From assembly GCF_022352055.1 (NCBI RefSeq), contig NZ_JAKRWM010000016.1, positions 19,456 through 83,455 of the forward strand: 64,000 nucleotides of DNA. Direction: 5' to 3'. Below are positions 41,990 through 51,296 of this stretch, piece by piece (positions within the stretch are counted from its first letter, which is position 1; the number at the start of each line of letters is the position of its first letter). Source of the DNA: Cohnella mopanensis (GTDB taxonomy: Bacteria > Bacillota > Bacilli > Paenibacillales > Paenibacillaceae). The notes beneath the pieces are model-generated. The model was not told where the DNA came from. It saw only the letters and a list, made by a program, of their open reading frames with translations, and ran no database searches. Made by a program: the position numbers and the translations under genes.

Positions 41990-42047
41990 CGATTATCTTC
42001 CTCCAAGGTTTATTGATCGAATCATCATGAAAGAACATAACAGGATA

Positions 42048-42106
42048 AGCGCTTCAAAAGCGTTTCAAAAACGGGCAACGGGCGAGGGAAGCGCTTTTGA
42101 AGCGCT
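42048..42106. promoter_or_regulatory. 15-bp inverted repeat between divergent surface-protein genes
   Basis: AGCGCTTCAAAAGCG (42048-42062) and CGCTTTTGAAGCGCT (42092-42106) are exact reverse complements, 29 bp apart. Each arm is itself near-palindromic (GCGCTTCAAAAGCG). Could be a pair of operators or an RNA hairpin in the 5' leader of the SLH gene. Confidence 0.6.
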
Positions 42107-42142
42107 CGCTGCTTTAGAGTAGTCGGAAAGGAGGGCTTCACT

Positions 42143-44164
42143 ATGTTTGATAAGAAATCGCTTTATGCTGCTTTCTCTGCCGCCTTGCTGCTGGCTTGTC
42201 TCACTCCGCTTCAATCCGCTAAGGCGCTTGATCTTAAGTTAAATTCGGAATTAATAATAGAGGCCAACCCGAACATTATCATGAATCTATATTTGCCGAG
42301 TTCAAACGGCGTGGAGCGATGGGCGTTTGAAACAGGGGGGGCGATTAACTCGTCTTCGCCCGCAATCGGCGCAGACGGCACCGTTTACGTTGGATCTACA
42401 GACGGGAAGCTTTATGCAGTCGATAAAAAGGGGAAGAAGAAGTGGGAGTTCGCGACGGGAGCTGCCGTATACTCCTCGCCGGCAATTAGCGCAGACGGCA
42501 CCGTGTATGTCGGCTCGGACGTCAAACTATATGCAATCACTCCTGACGGAACACTGAAGTGGGCGTTCGAAGCAGGAGGCGCCATATACTCCACTGCGGC
42601 TATCGGCGAAGACGGTACCGTCTATGTTGAATGTGAGGATGGGAAGCTCTATGCGCTCAAACCGGACGGTACGAAGAGATGGGAGTTTGTAACAGGAGGC
42701 GGAATGAGCGGCAAACCCGCCATCGATTCTAACGGCACCCTCTTCGTCGGTTCCCGCGATAAGAAACTTTATGCGATCAATCCGAACGGAACGAAGAAAT
42801 GGGAATTTGCAACAATTAATGAAGTGAAGACGTCGCCGGCGATCGGAACAGACGGTACCGTCTATATCGCTTCTGGTGCAGAGAGATTGTATGCGATCAA
42901 ACCGGATGGAATGAAGAAATGGGAATATCCCTTGGATAAAAAGCTATATGGAGGCAATTTCTATTCCTCGCCAACGATCGGTTCAGACGGCACTATCTAT
43001 GTCGGATCGGGCGGCTCAGGCCTATGTGCAATCAAGCCCGACGGAACGAAGAAATGGAAATTCGATACGGATGGCATTATGATAGCCACGCCTGCTGTCG
43101 GCGCAGACGGCACCGTCTATATAGGATCGGCCGATATGAAGCTCTACGCGATTAAAACGGACGGAACGAAGAAATGGGAGTTCAGAACCAATGGCCAGAT
43201 CATCGCCGTATCGGCGATCGGTCCTGACGGAGAGGTATATATTGGATCTGGCGATCACAAATTGTATGCTATCGGCATGATACACGTTAATGGAGTAAGC
43301 CTGAGTAAAGCCGCGCTCAAATTGGACGCCGGGCAAAGCGAGACGCTGCAGGCGACAATTGCTCCGGGCAATGCTTCATATCAAGAAATCACTTGGTCGA
43401 GCAGCGATGATCGCATTGTCAAAGTGGACGTTACAGGCAAAGTAACTGGTATTGGGTCAGGCACGGCTACGATTACGGCAACGTCAGAGGATGGAGGATA
43501 CTACAAACAATGCGTCGTGACCGTATCCGCCGCAGCGAACGACAATCCTCCTGTTCCCGCAAACAATCCTCCTGCTCCTGCTCCTGCAAACAATCCCCCT
43601 GCTCCGCAATCGGATGCGGTGAGCCTCACGGACATTGCGGGGCACAAGTTGGGCCCGGAAATTACCAAAGCGGTGGCGCTCGGCATCGTATTCGGTTATT
43701 CGGACGGCACGTTTCGGCCCGACGGGAACGTTACCCGAGCCGAATTTGCCAGCATGATCGTCAGAGGGCTGCCCTCAGGGGAGGAAGGTGCTCCGCTCAA
43801 CTTCAAAGATAAGGATAAAGTCGGAGCATGGGCGGTGAAGGCGGTCCGGCAGGCGGTGAAGCTCGGCATTATCAACGGGTATAAGGACGGTACGTTCCGG
43901 CCAGATACGAACATTACCCATGCGGAAATGATCGCGATGGTCATTCGCGCCTCTGGCTTCTCAACGGCCAACGATGTGCCACAGACCAGCTTCTCCGACG
44001 ATGCGGACATTCCGAAATGGGCGAAGCCTGCCGTTTCGAAATCCGAGGAGACCGGCATCATCAACGCCGGGGATATCGGGAACGGCAAATTCGCGCCGCA
44101 AGCGATGTCCACCCGTGCGGAAGCCGCGTCAGCCATCGTCCGCATGCTGGAGGTTCGTAACTAG
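42143..44164 (+). CDS. S-layer-anchored beta-propeller/Ig-like protein
   Basis: 673 residues. Signal peptide 1-28. Residues 55-375 hold about eight 40-residue PQQ-type propeller repeats (pattern AIGADGTVYVGS--KLYAI-PDGTKKWEF). 380-465 is a BIG2-type Ig domain (VSLSKAALKLDAGQSETLQATI ... GTATITATSEDG). A Pro/Ala/Asn linker follows, then three SLH domains (500-670; AVALGIVFGYSDGTFRPDGNVTRAEFASMIVRGL and two more) that bind secondary cell-wall polymer. Strong site GGAAAGGAGG. Probable surface protein; ligand unknown. Followed by a strong terminator. Confidence 0.9.
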   Translation: MFDKKSLYAAFSAALLLACLTPLQSAKALDLKLNSELIIEANPNIIMNLYLPSSNGVERWAFETGGAINSSSPAIGADGTVYVGSTDGKLYAVDKKGKKKWEFATGAAVYSSPAISADGTVYVGSDVKLYAITPDGTLKWAFEAGGAIYSTAAIGEDGTVYVECEDGKLYALKPDGTKRWEFVTGGGMSGKPAIDSNGTLFVGSRDKKLYAINPNGTKKWEFATINEVKTSPAIGTDGTVYIASGAERLYAIKPDGMKKWEYPLDKKLYGGNFYSSPTIGSDGTIYVGSGGSGLCAIKPDGTKKWKFDTDGIMIATPAVGADGTVYIGSADMKLYAIKTDGTKKWEFRTNGQIIAVSAIGPDGEVYIGSGDHKLYAIGMIHVNGVSLSKAALKLDAGQSETLQATIAPGNASYQEITWSSSDDRIVKVDVTGKVTGIGSGTATITATSEDGGYYKQCVVTVSAAANDNPPVPANNPPAPAPANNPPAPQSDAVSLTDIAGHKLGPEITKAVALGIVFGYSDGTFRPDGNVTRAEFASMIVRGLPSGEEGAPLNFKDKDKVGAWAVKAVRQAVKLGIINGYKDGTFRPDTNITHAEMIAMVIRASGFSTANDVPQTSFSDDADIPKWAKPAVSKSEETGIINAGDIGNGKFAPQAMSTRAEAASAIVRMLEVRN

Positions 44165-44186
44165 AAATGTCCGATATTACGATTGA

Positions 44187-44218
44187 GATCCTTTGACCCC
44201 CGTCAAAGGATCTTTTTT
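44187..44218 (+). terminator. Terminator of the SLH protein gene
   Basis: Perfect 11-bp stem GATCCTTTGAC / GTCAAAGGATC, loop CCCC, then TTTTTT. Confidence 0.95.
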
Positions 44219-44299
44219 ATCCGGCTTGTCGAAAGGGATTTTCGCACAATAAGAGAATACAATTGACAATGATCCGATTGACGATTGGAGGGGAATCTT

Positions 44300-47200
44300 T
44301 TGGCTGGCAGCAGTTTTCAGTTGTTGGGCAGTTTGAAATTTACCCTCGACGGCGAAGTGTTATCGGAAATCCCCGGCAAAAAAGCCGCACTGCTGGCTTA
44401 CTTGATTCTCTCAATTGATGCGTTTTCCAGCAGAAGGCAAATCGCTTTTCATTTCTGGCCCGACTCCACCGAGAAGCAAGCATTGTCCAATTTGCGGAAG
44501 CTTCTTCACGATCTTCGGGAATCCGTTCCGACAATCGATCGCTATCTGAAGATTACGCCCGCATCCATCCGCCTGAATCCTGAACTGCCCTTCTATTCGG
44601 ATGTGCGCGAATTCGAACAGGCGGCGCAAGGAACAACCGTTCTCGAGCTGCGCAGAGCGGAAGAGCTGTACAGAGGCGAGCTGCTTCCCGGGCTCGGCGA
44701 AGAGTGGATCGCGATAAAACGGGACCAGCTGGCGCAAACGTACTTGACCATGCTCGACAAGCTCGTATTCGTTCTGGAACGTCAGCGGGAGTATGCGTCG
44801 GCTCTGTTTTTCGCGCAAAAGCTCCTTGTGCAGGACCAGTTAAGGGAGGAAACGTACCGCACGGTAATGCGGCTGCACGCCTTGAACGAAGACATGGCCG
44901 GCGTCGCGCAAACCTTTCGGAAGCTGCACGGTGTTCTGCAAGCCGAACTCGGGATCGACCCTTCGGAGGAAACGCAGCGTCTATATGAAAGGTTGACAAA
45001 AAACGGGAGCGGGATTTCCACTGCCTTGCAAAGCAAAGTCCCTCTGATCGGCAGAATAGGCGAGTGGGAAAGCTTGCTGGGCGCTTGGAAACAAACCGCT
45101 GCCGGCGGAAACGCCCTTCTTCTGTTGAAGGGGGAGGCGGGGATCGGCAAAACCCGATTGGCCCTGGAGTTTAAGGCATGCTTGGAGAGCTTGGGGATTC
45201 AAACCGCTTTTGCCGGCTGCTATCCGTCGGTCAGGTCGCTATCCTATAGGCCGGTAGCCAACTGGCTCCGAAGCCTTCCGCCGCCGAAGCTCGGTTCGGT
45301 GTGGCTGTCCGAATTGTCGCGTCTGCTTCCCGAACTGCTGGAGCAATATCCGGACTTGTCGAAACCGTCTCCGATTCAAGAGAAATGGCAGTTGAACCAA
45401 TGGTTCGAAGCGATCGAACGGATGCTGCTGGCCAGCGAGCCGCTGATGCTTGTCCTTGACGATATCCAGTGGAGCGACGAAGAGACGCTTCAGTTTCTGT
45501 CCTACCTGATTCGAGGCGATTCCAAAGCGAGACTGCTATTGGTGGCGACGATGAGAACGGACGAAGATGCAGGAGACGCCGTCGCACATGTTCTGGGCGA
45601 GCTTCGGTCCGAGCGGAAGCTGATCGATATCGAGCTGGCCCCGCTTAGCCGGGACGAAACGGCCCGCTTGGCGGTCGAAACGGTCGGCGATGCGCTGTCG
45701 AACAGCCATTCCGCGAATTTATACGCGGAAACCGGCGGCAATCCGCTATTTATTGTGGAAACGTTGCGGGAATGGCAAATGAGTGGGGACAGCGGCGAAT
45801 TCCGATTGTCGCTAGTGGCGAAATCCGTTATCGAGAATCGGTTGAGCAGGCTATCGCCGGTCAATCGCATGCTTGTATCGATCATCGCGGCCGTCGGAAG
45901 GCCCGTCTCCACAGCGCAATTGACGATGATAACGGATGTGGAGGAGGACGCGATTCTAGCGCGCACGGAGCAGCTGGTGCTATTAAAGGTTTTGCAGGAG
46001 GTGGGGGGCGGGAATTACGGCTTCTCCCATGACATCGTCAAGGAAACCGCGTACAAGCTGAATAATGAGAGCAGGCGGCGCAGGTGTCACCGGCAGATCG
46101 CGGAAGGTCTGCTCGCTTATCATCGGGTGCAGATCGAACCGGTTGCCGGAGAAATCGCCTTTCACTACGAGCTTGCGGGGATGGATCGAGAGGCCATTAT
46201 CTACTATGAATTGGCCGCGACGGCGGCGGAGAAGATCTATGCCAATGAGACGAGAATCAATTATTATCGGAAGCTCTTCAGCCTGCTGCCATCTAAACAG
46301 ACTTTGCCCATTCTGATGAAGCTCGGCGACGCATTGATCGTGACGGGAGATTGGAATGAAGCGGAGAAGACTTACAAGCAATGGCTTGAGCGTTACGGAT
46401 ACTTGGTCACGATCAATGAGCGGTCCTATTGCGACGTCGCGCTCGGCAACTGCTTGCGACTGAAGGGCAAATATGAGGAAGCCGGATTCCATCTGGAACG
46501 GGCGTCCTACCACTTCAAGCTGACGGAGGACCATGACGGACTCGGATTCGCATACGGAACGCTCGGTATTTTACATTACTTTATGGCAAGCTACGACAAG
46601 TCGCTTCGATACTTCGTGGAAAGAATGGAATTGTCTCGTACCGGAAATCAAACGGAAACGCAAGACGATGTCCGGTTCCTCGGAATGATCGGCTTCCTGC
46701 ATTATGACCAATGCGAGTACGACAAAGCGATTTATTGGTTTCAGAGACAAATCGGCCTCGCCACGGAAATCCAGGACGCATTTTTCGTCGGAGATGCATT
46801 GGGCGGATTGGCGTTGGTTTATTTCGAGACGGACGATATGGACTTGGCTTACGATCGTATCGTCGAGAAGCTGGAGATCAGCAAGTCGATCGGGGCGCAA
46901 ATGGGCTTCGCGATGGGCGTGGGCATGTTGGGCAAATATTATTACTTGCTCGGCTCCCGCCTGCAAGCGGAACAATGCATCGCCTTCTGCCTTGAAGAAG
47001 CGGTGCGCATTCAGGATTGGCATATTGCCGCCGTCGTGCTTGGCATCGAAGGGTGCAATCTAATGGAGCAGCATCGGTATGAGGAAGCCGACCAATGGAT
47101 CGAACGTTCGGCGAGGTTAACCAAGCAGCTTCGTATCCCTTTCTTCGAATGCGAGGCGCTCTATTTCACAAGCCTTCTAAGGGAGCGGCAGAATCAATTA

Positions 47201-47641
47201 GCAGGTTGCGCTGAGGTTGCCGAGGAGGCGCTGAACCTTGCCATTCGGCTAAAACGGCGGGACTTGCAGGTAAAGCTTCTTGTACAGTTGTTGCATCTGA
47301 AGACGCGCTTGGGACGGATCAGCCCTGACGAAGCGATGGACGAGTTGCAGCATATGATGGAACAATACTCCGGTGAGCAGGAACAGTCTGCCGTTCGCTT
47401 CGCGATGTGGCGGCTGAAGTCCGACTCGGACGTACTTCGGACTGCCGCGTTTTCCTTGAACGAAGCGCTGTACCGGAAGTCGGGCAAGCAGGAATATTTC
47501 GGCCGTTTGCGCGAGCTTGGCGGCTTCGACCAAGTTATCGCCGCACGCCCGATGCCGAAGCTTGCGGCAGAGGCCGTGCGGCAGAAGCGAATTTCCCCGA
47601 ACCTATTGGTGGATATCGATCGTTTTTTATTGCTCGATTGA
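44300..47641 (+). CDS. SARP/AfsR-like transcriptional regulator with AAA ATPase and TPR domains
   Basis: 1113 residues, cytoplasmic. Residues 5-95: winged-helix DNA-binding domain (FQLLGSLKFTLDGEVLSEIPGKKAALLAYLIL); 100-245: bacterial transcriptional activator (BTAD) helices; 250-600: AAA/NTPase with Walker A GEAGIGKT (Lys284) and Walker B LMLVLDDIQWSDEE; 640-1050: TPR-like repeats for protein or ligand binding. Start TTG 44300 is 6 nt after GGAGGGG; the TTG at 44285 has no site. This architecture is typical of actinobacterial antibiotic regulators but occurs in Paenibacillaceae. Targets unknown; the SLH gene upstream is a candidate. Confidence 0.88.
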   Translation: MAGSSFQLLGSLKFTLDGEVLSEIPGKKAALLAYLILSIDAFSSRRQIAFHFWPDSTEKQALSNLRKLLHDLRESVPTIDRYLKITPASIRLNPELPFYSDVREFEQAAQGTTVLELRRAEELYRGELLPGLGEEWIAIKRDQLAQTYLTMLDKLVFVLERQREYASALFFAQKLLVQDQLREETYRTVMRLHALNEDMAGVAQTFRKLHGVLQAELGIDPSEETQRLYERLTKNGSGISTALQSKVPLIGRIGEWESLLGAWKQTAAGGNALLLLKGEAGIGKTRLALEFKACLESLGIQTAFAGCYPSVRSLSYRPVANWLRSLPPPKLGSVWLSELSRLLPELLEQYPDLSKPSPIQEKWQLNQWFEAIERMLLASEPLMLVLDDIQWSDEETLQFLSYLIRGDSKARLLLVATMRTDEDAGDAVAHVLGELRSERKLIDIELAPLSRDETARLAVETVGDALSNSHSANLYAETGGNPLFIVETLREWQMSGDSGEFRLSLVAKSVIENRLSRLSPVNRMLVSIIAAVGRPVSTAQLTMITDVEEDAILARTEQLVLLKVLQEVGGGNYGFSHDIVKETAYKLNNESRRRRCHRQIAEGLLAYHRVQIEPVAGEIAFHYELAGMDREAIIYYELAATAAEKIYANETRINYYRKLFSLLPSKQTLPILMKLGDALIVTGDWNEAEKTYKQWLERYGYLVTINERSYCDVALGNCLRLKGKYEEAGFHLERASYHFKLTEDHDGLGFAYGTLGILHYFMASYDKSLRYFVERMELSRTGNQTETQDDVRFLGMIGFLHYDQCEYDKAIYWFQRQIGLATEIQDAFFVGDALGGLALVYFETDDMDLAYDRIVEKLEISKSIGAQMGFAMGVGMLGKYYYLLGSRLQAEQCIAFCLEEAVRIQDWHIAAVVLGIEGCNLMEQHRYEEADQWIERSARLTKQLRIPFFECEALYFTSLLRERQNQLAGCAEVAEEALNLAIRLKRRDLQVKLLVQLLHLKTRLGRISPDEAMDELQHMMEQYSGEQEQSAVRFAMWRLKSDSDVLRTAAFSLNEALYRKSGKQEYFGRLRELGGFDQVIAARPMPKLAAEAVRQKRISPNLLVDIDRFLLLD

Positions 47642-47667
47642 TTCGGGGGATCCTGTAGGAACTGATC

Positions 47668-48087
47668 CTATTCCTGCCAGGTCACCGGTTTATCGAGAAT
47701 GACGCCATCCGTCATCACCCATTGACGGAGACTGTCCGCTTGGACTTGAATGACGATGAAATACAAATCGCCGGTACCGTTATTGCGAAGGGTGCGTTCG
47801 CCTTCAGGTGAAACACGAATAGCCGTTCCTTCCTTTACATCAAAAATCTGACCATCGACCTGAAACTGACCTCGGCCGCCTATGAATAGGTACAGCTCCT
47901 CATTCTCGCGATGGGTGTGATAGAAAGGGATAGAGCCTCCCTCAGGCAGTTGGTTCAGTGAAACTTCCATGCCGGTCAGTCCAAGCCTATCCTTCAGAAA
48001 GTACTTCCCTGGGATAGGGTCCTTCGACATACTCACAAGGCTGCTAAAAGGACCTGCTTCCACAACGCTGAAATGTTTGCCATTCAT
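47668..48087 (-). CDS. Cupin-domain protein
   Basis: 139 residues, single cupin barrel. Motif 1 is visible as PFYHTHRENEELYLFIGGRGQFQVDG (metal ligands His, His, Glu) and motif 2 as EGERTLRNNG, where the usual His is replaced by Arg, so metal binding may be incomplete. The ATG at 48087 has AAAGGAAG upstream; the GTG at 48105 does not. Lies 35 bp downstream of the SRPBCC gene, likely in the same transcript. Function unknown. Confidence 0.82.
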   Translation of the reverse strand: MNGKHFSVVEAGPFSSLVSMSKDPIPGKYFLKDRLGLTGMEVSLNQLPEGGSIPFYHTHRENEELYLFIGGRGQFQVDGQIFDVKEGTAIRVSPEGERTLRNNGTGDLYFIVIQVQADSLRQWVMTDGVILDKPVTWQE

Positions 48088-48122
48088 CTGTAAACTTCCT
48101 TTCACTTTGAGTTATCCTTCGT

Positions 48123-48563
48123 TTACTCGTTTTGGTTGGGTTGGCCTTTAACAGTGGTAACCAAGTCGTGCAGGTTGCCGTTTATCAATGTGCCCCAGGC
48201 GTTCGAGCACACGCCGTAACATTCGAGAGAGGGAACGAGACCTTCGTGCGTAAAGTGCACTTCTGTATGGTCACCCTTCCTTGCGATTTCAAAAACAATG
48301 TCGGTATCTTTCCACTCGCTCTTGTCCTTGACGAAGCTAAAGTAGTTGTCCGCAATGTGCCAGACCACCTTATTGCCAGGAACAAGCTCTGTAATTTGGA
48401 TCGTGCAGCGGTGCATGTCTTTGTAGTGATGGTTGAATTGCCCGAGTTCGTCTGTTCTGCCCTCGATTTCTTCCGACCACCATCCCCGGACATTGTTGAT
48501 GGCAGCGAAAACTTCTTCCGGGCTTCGGTCTACCGTAAATGAAGTTCTGTAATTTTGATCCAA
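48123..48563 (-). CDS. SRPBCC (AHSA1/START-like) domain protein
   Basis: 146 residues, a single ligand-binding helix-grip fold: SFTVDRSPEEVFAAINNVRGWWSEEIEG, VPGNKVVWHIADNYFSFV, FTHEGLVPSLECYGVCSNAWGTLINGNLHDLV. Start at TTG 48563, preceded by GAGGAGAGGAGA; the frame continues to 48665 but that part overlaps the promoter and has no family similarity. Likely first gene of a two-gene unit with the cupin protein. Function unknown; such proteins often bind hydrophobic ligands. Confidence 0.83.
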   Translation of the reverse strand: MDQNYRTSFTVDRSPEEVFAAINNVRGWWSEEIEGRTDELGQFNHHYKDMHRCTIQITELVPGNKVVWHIADNYFSFVKDKSEWKDTDIVFEIARKGDHTEVHFTHEGLVPSLECYGVCSNAWGTLINGNLHDLVTTVKGQPNQNE

Positions 48564-48615
48564 AAAAAGTATCTCCTCTCCTCTCGTTATTTGGTTTTTT
48601 ATTAACCACACACAG

Positions 48616-48644
48616 AGTATAAAGTTCGTACTTTCATAATGCAA
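48616..48644 (-). promoter_or_regulatory. Promoter of the SRPBCC-cupin unit
   Basis: On the minus strand: TTGCAT (48639-48644), 17-bp spacer, TATACT (48616-48621). The spacer carries the palindrome AAAGT-TCGT-ACTTT, and TGCAAGT-ATAA-ACTTGCA lies just upstream, both candidate operators. Confidence 0.65.
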
Positions 48645-48665
48645 GTATAAACTTGCAAATTGCAA
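48641..48665. repeat. Imperfect 25-bp repeat, copy 1
   Basis: GCAAGTATAAACTTGCAAATTGCAA, similar (19 of 25 by eye) to 51100-51124. The two copies flank the MFS-LysR gene pair. Confidence 0.45.
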
Positions 48666-48674
48666 TTGATAAAC

Positions 48675-50060
48675 CTACGACTCTTGCAATTGCCCTGACT
48701 CCCGACGCCGACTACTCATGAATATCAAAGAAAATGCAATTACCGTGAGGATAATCCCAAGTACTTGAAATCCTTCGAAGTTGAACTTACCTCCCATCAC
48801 GATACCTATTAACAAGGAAGATAGGATAGTTCCCAGATATCTTGATGTATTAAATAATCCGGATGCTACACCAATTATTTCTTTAGGAGAACTTTGGAAC
48901 AAGGCCGCTTGCATTCCTACATTGTTTAACCCGTTGCTAATACCGAATGCAGCCAAGGCGAAACACACGCTGACAACCGGTGAAGTTTGATTTAATATTA
49001 CGAGCCACACCGACCCAAGTGTCATCAGGATCGCGGACACCAACAATGCTGGCCGAGGTCCAGATTTATCGATCCATCGTCCTGCTATTGGAGAAGTAAC
49101 AAGAGAGCACAAGCCCAAGCTTAGCATGAGAATTCCTGTTTGGAACTCGCTGACATGACGTACCATTTGCAAGTAGGAAGGTAGCCCGAAAAAGAGCGAG
49201 TAATAAAGTACGTTAACGAGCATGAATTCGACATTAACCCAAGTCATCGCAGGATATTTGGCGAATGTACGTAAAGGAATAAAGGGTGACGTCGCTTTTA
49301 ACTCATGTCGTACGAATGCGCCCAGCGCAACGAGGCCTATCAGTCCGACAGTTACATTTCCTAATGAGATATGCTCAGATGATTTTGCCGACAGTAATCC
49401 AAGGAGCAGGGCAACCAGCCCTACTGTGAAGAGCAAGATCCCTGACACATCAATCAAACGAAACCATTTACGAGAGGACATCCCCAACGCAACCCATGTT
49501 GAAGGTTCGTCGTTAGGAATATTTCTCAAGGATAATAGAAAACTCACCACCACGAAGGGGATATTGACGAAAAAGATACCAGACCAGCCCCACCAGTGAA
49601 TGATGATCCCGCCAATAAAGGGTCCAATCGCTGCCGCTCCGGATAGGAATATGGACAAAACAGACAGCGCAGTCGCTTGTTTCTCCGTAATATGAATCCG
49701 CACAATGGCCATTCCAACCGCAACCATCATGCTTGTTCCGATGGCTTGCACAATGCGGAACAGGATAAGATACCCGAAGTTTGGTGATAGCGGAGCTAAT
49801 AAAGATGCAATAAAGGCTACAACAAGCCCGGTAAGAAATATCTTCCTACGACCGAATAAATCGCTGACCTTTCCCATGATAGGTTGAGCGATGCTACTTG
49901 CAATGTAGAAAGAAAAAATAATCCAGGAAACACTTCTAAAGTCAAGTTGAAACGCATTTTGCAACCTTGGAATAGCAACAGAAACCATCGAAGAATTTAA
50001 TGGGTTCAATAGTATCCCAAGGCCGACGGAAATCATCAACCACCTGCTGCGAACATTCAT
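48675..50060 (-). CDS. MFS multidrug efflux transporter (DHA2-like, 14 helices)
   Basis: 461 residues, about 14 transmembrane helices. Motif C-like NPLNSSMVSVAIPRLQ at the first helix, motif A GKVSDLFGRRKIFLTG after helix 2, FRIVQAIGTSMMVAVG and GPFIGGIIIHWWGWSGIFFVNIP are diagnostic of the DHA2 drug:proton antiporters. ATG 50060 follows GGGGGGA; the TTG at 50075 lacks a site. Divergent from a LysR gene 109 bp away, which probably regulates it. Substrate unknown. Confidence 0.9.
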   Translation of the reverse strand: MNVRSRWLMISVGLGILLNPLNSSMVSVAIPRLQNAFQLDFRSVSWIIFSFYIASSIAQPIMGKVSDLFGRRKIFLTGLVVAFIASLLAPLSPNFGYLILFRIVQAIGTSMMVAVGMAIVRIHITEKQATALSVLSIFLSGAAAIGPFIGGIIIHWWGWSGIFFVNIPFVVVSFLLSLRNIPNDEPSTWVALGMSSRKWFRLIDVSGILLFTVGLVALLLGLLSAKSSEHISLGNVTVGLIGLVALGAFVRHELKATSPFIPLRTFAKYPAMTWVNVEFMLVNVLYYSLFFGLPSYLQMVRHVSEFQTGILMLSLGLCSLVTSPIAGRWIDKSGPRPALLVSAILMTLGSVWLVILNQTSPVVSVCFALAAFGISNGLNNVGMQAALFQSSPKEIIGVASGLFNTSRYLGTILSSLLIGIVMGGKFNFEGFQVLGIILTVIAFSLIFMSSRRRESGQLQES

Positions 50061-50169
50061 TTTTGGTCCCCCCAAAGTGTATTAATGTCATCGTACTTGA
50101 CTTCGTTTATTCATTCCAACGCATTTTGTGTTATGATTTCATTCACTTGAGGGAATGAGGGGGCGCGAA

Positions 50170-51063
50170 ATGGAACTTCTTCAACTGCAATATTTTCTCG
50201 CGGTAGCTCGTTTGGAGCATGTGACGGAAGCTGCACGAAGTCTGCACGTTACTCAATCGTCATTAAGTAAAACGATTCAACGCTTGGAAGACGACCTAGG
50301 GGTCCCTCTGTTCGATCGAAAAGGAAGGAAGCTACGATTGAATGAGTTCGGAAGCAGATTTCTTCGCCGTGCTGAAAGGGCTTTGTTTGAATTGGAACAG
50401 GGGAAGCAGGAGATTAGCGATCTGTCCAGCCCGGAAAATGGCACACTCGAATTGGCGGTGACCACTGCAAGCACTTTGCCAAATATCCTTCGAGAGTTTC
50501 GGAAAAAGCGGCCCGATATCCATTTTCATGTGCAGATGCTAAGCATGAAGGAAATGGTTACGCTACTTCATAGAGGAGAAGTTGATTACTGCTTGTCCTC
50601 GCCACCGTTACAAGGGGACGATATTGAATGTCAAATCGTGTTCATTGACCCCATCCTTGTAGCCGTTCCAAAGGGGCATCGGCTGGCAGACCGAAGCAGC
50701 GTATCCTTGGCAGAACTAAGGGATGAATGGTTTGTCGGTGTAAAGAGAGGCTACGGTGCACGCGATCTAGTGGATTCTATTTGCAAATCGGCTGGATTTG
50801 CACCTAGATATGTGTACGAGGGGGATGAACCTGCAAGGCTAAGCTCTCTGGTTGAAGCAGAAATTGGCATAGCCTTCATACCAAGTACGGCAAAGTTTTC
50901 GCGGGAGCATATCAAATATCTCCAAGTAGAGAATCACGAATTGGTACGGGAGATAGCTTTATTATGGCACAAGGGTCGGTACATTTCGCAGGCTGCTCTG
51001 GAATTCCGTGAGGTCGTTGTGCAATATTTTGGATCGATAACTAAAAAGACAGGTTTAGATTAA
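50170..51063 (+). CDS. LysR-family transcriptional regulator
   Basis: 297 residues. N-terminal helix-turn-helix MELLQLQYFLAVARLEHVTEAARSLHVTQSSLSKTIQRLEDDLGVPLFDRKGRKLRLNEFG (1-62), effector domain 88-290. The ATG at 50170 matches the family start and has GAGGGGG upstream. Divergent from the MFS transporter, the classic arrangement for control of an efflux pump; inducer unknown. Related in type to cell-envelope and stress regulators of bacilli, but no orthologue is claimed. Confidence 0.92.
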   Translation: MELLQLQYFLAVARLEHVTEAARSLHVTQSSLSKTIQRLEDDLGVPLFDRKGRKLRLNEFGSRFLRRAERALFELEQGKQEISDLSSPENGTLELAVTTASTLPNILREFRKKRPDIHFHVQMLSMKEMVTLLHRGEVDYCLSSPPLQGDDIECQIVFIDPILVAVPKGHRLADRSSVSLAELRDEWFVGVKRGYGARDLVDSICKSAGFAPRYVYEGDEPARLSSLVEAEIGIAFIPSTAKFSREHIKYLQVENHELVREIALLWHKGRYISQAALEFREVVVQYFGSITKKTGLD

Positions 51064-51099
51064 GATCCAATGCTTCAGCAAATAAATGACACTTGCAAT

Positions 51100-51124
51100 A
51101 TACAAGCACAAACTTGTGAAATGC
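51100..51124. repeat. Imperfect 25-bp repeat, copy 2
   Basis: ACAAGCACAAACTTGTGAAATGCAA, related to 48641-48665. A separate hairpin TCGGCAT / ATGCCGA lies at 51183-51201. Otherwise 51064-51296 shows no gene or recognisable riboswitch. Confidence 0.45.
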
Positions 51125-51296
51125 AAGCATTAACGGTATAACCAAATCAAAGCGAACTTCCACCGTTTGTCCAATTGTAGATTCGGCATCAACAATGCCG
51201 ATCATCGATAACATTAATGATTGACAGACTCCAACGAGAGCAGTAATCTAATGGCTTTGGGAGCGATGAAAAAACGCTATGAGAGGGATCCAAAAA

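Noticed and set aside
51064..51296. A purine riboswitch before the NCS2 permease
   Set aside because: The conserved three-way-junction core was not found; only a 7-bp hairpin is visible.
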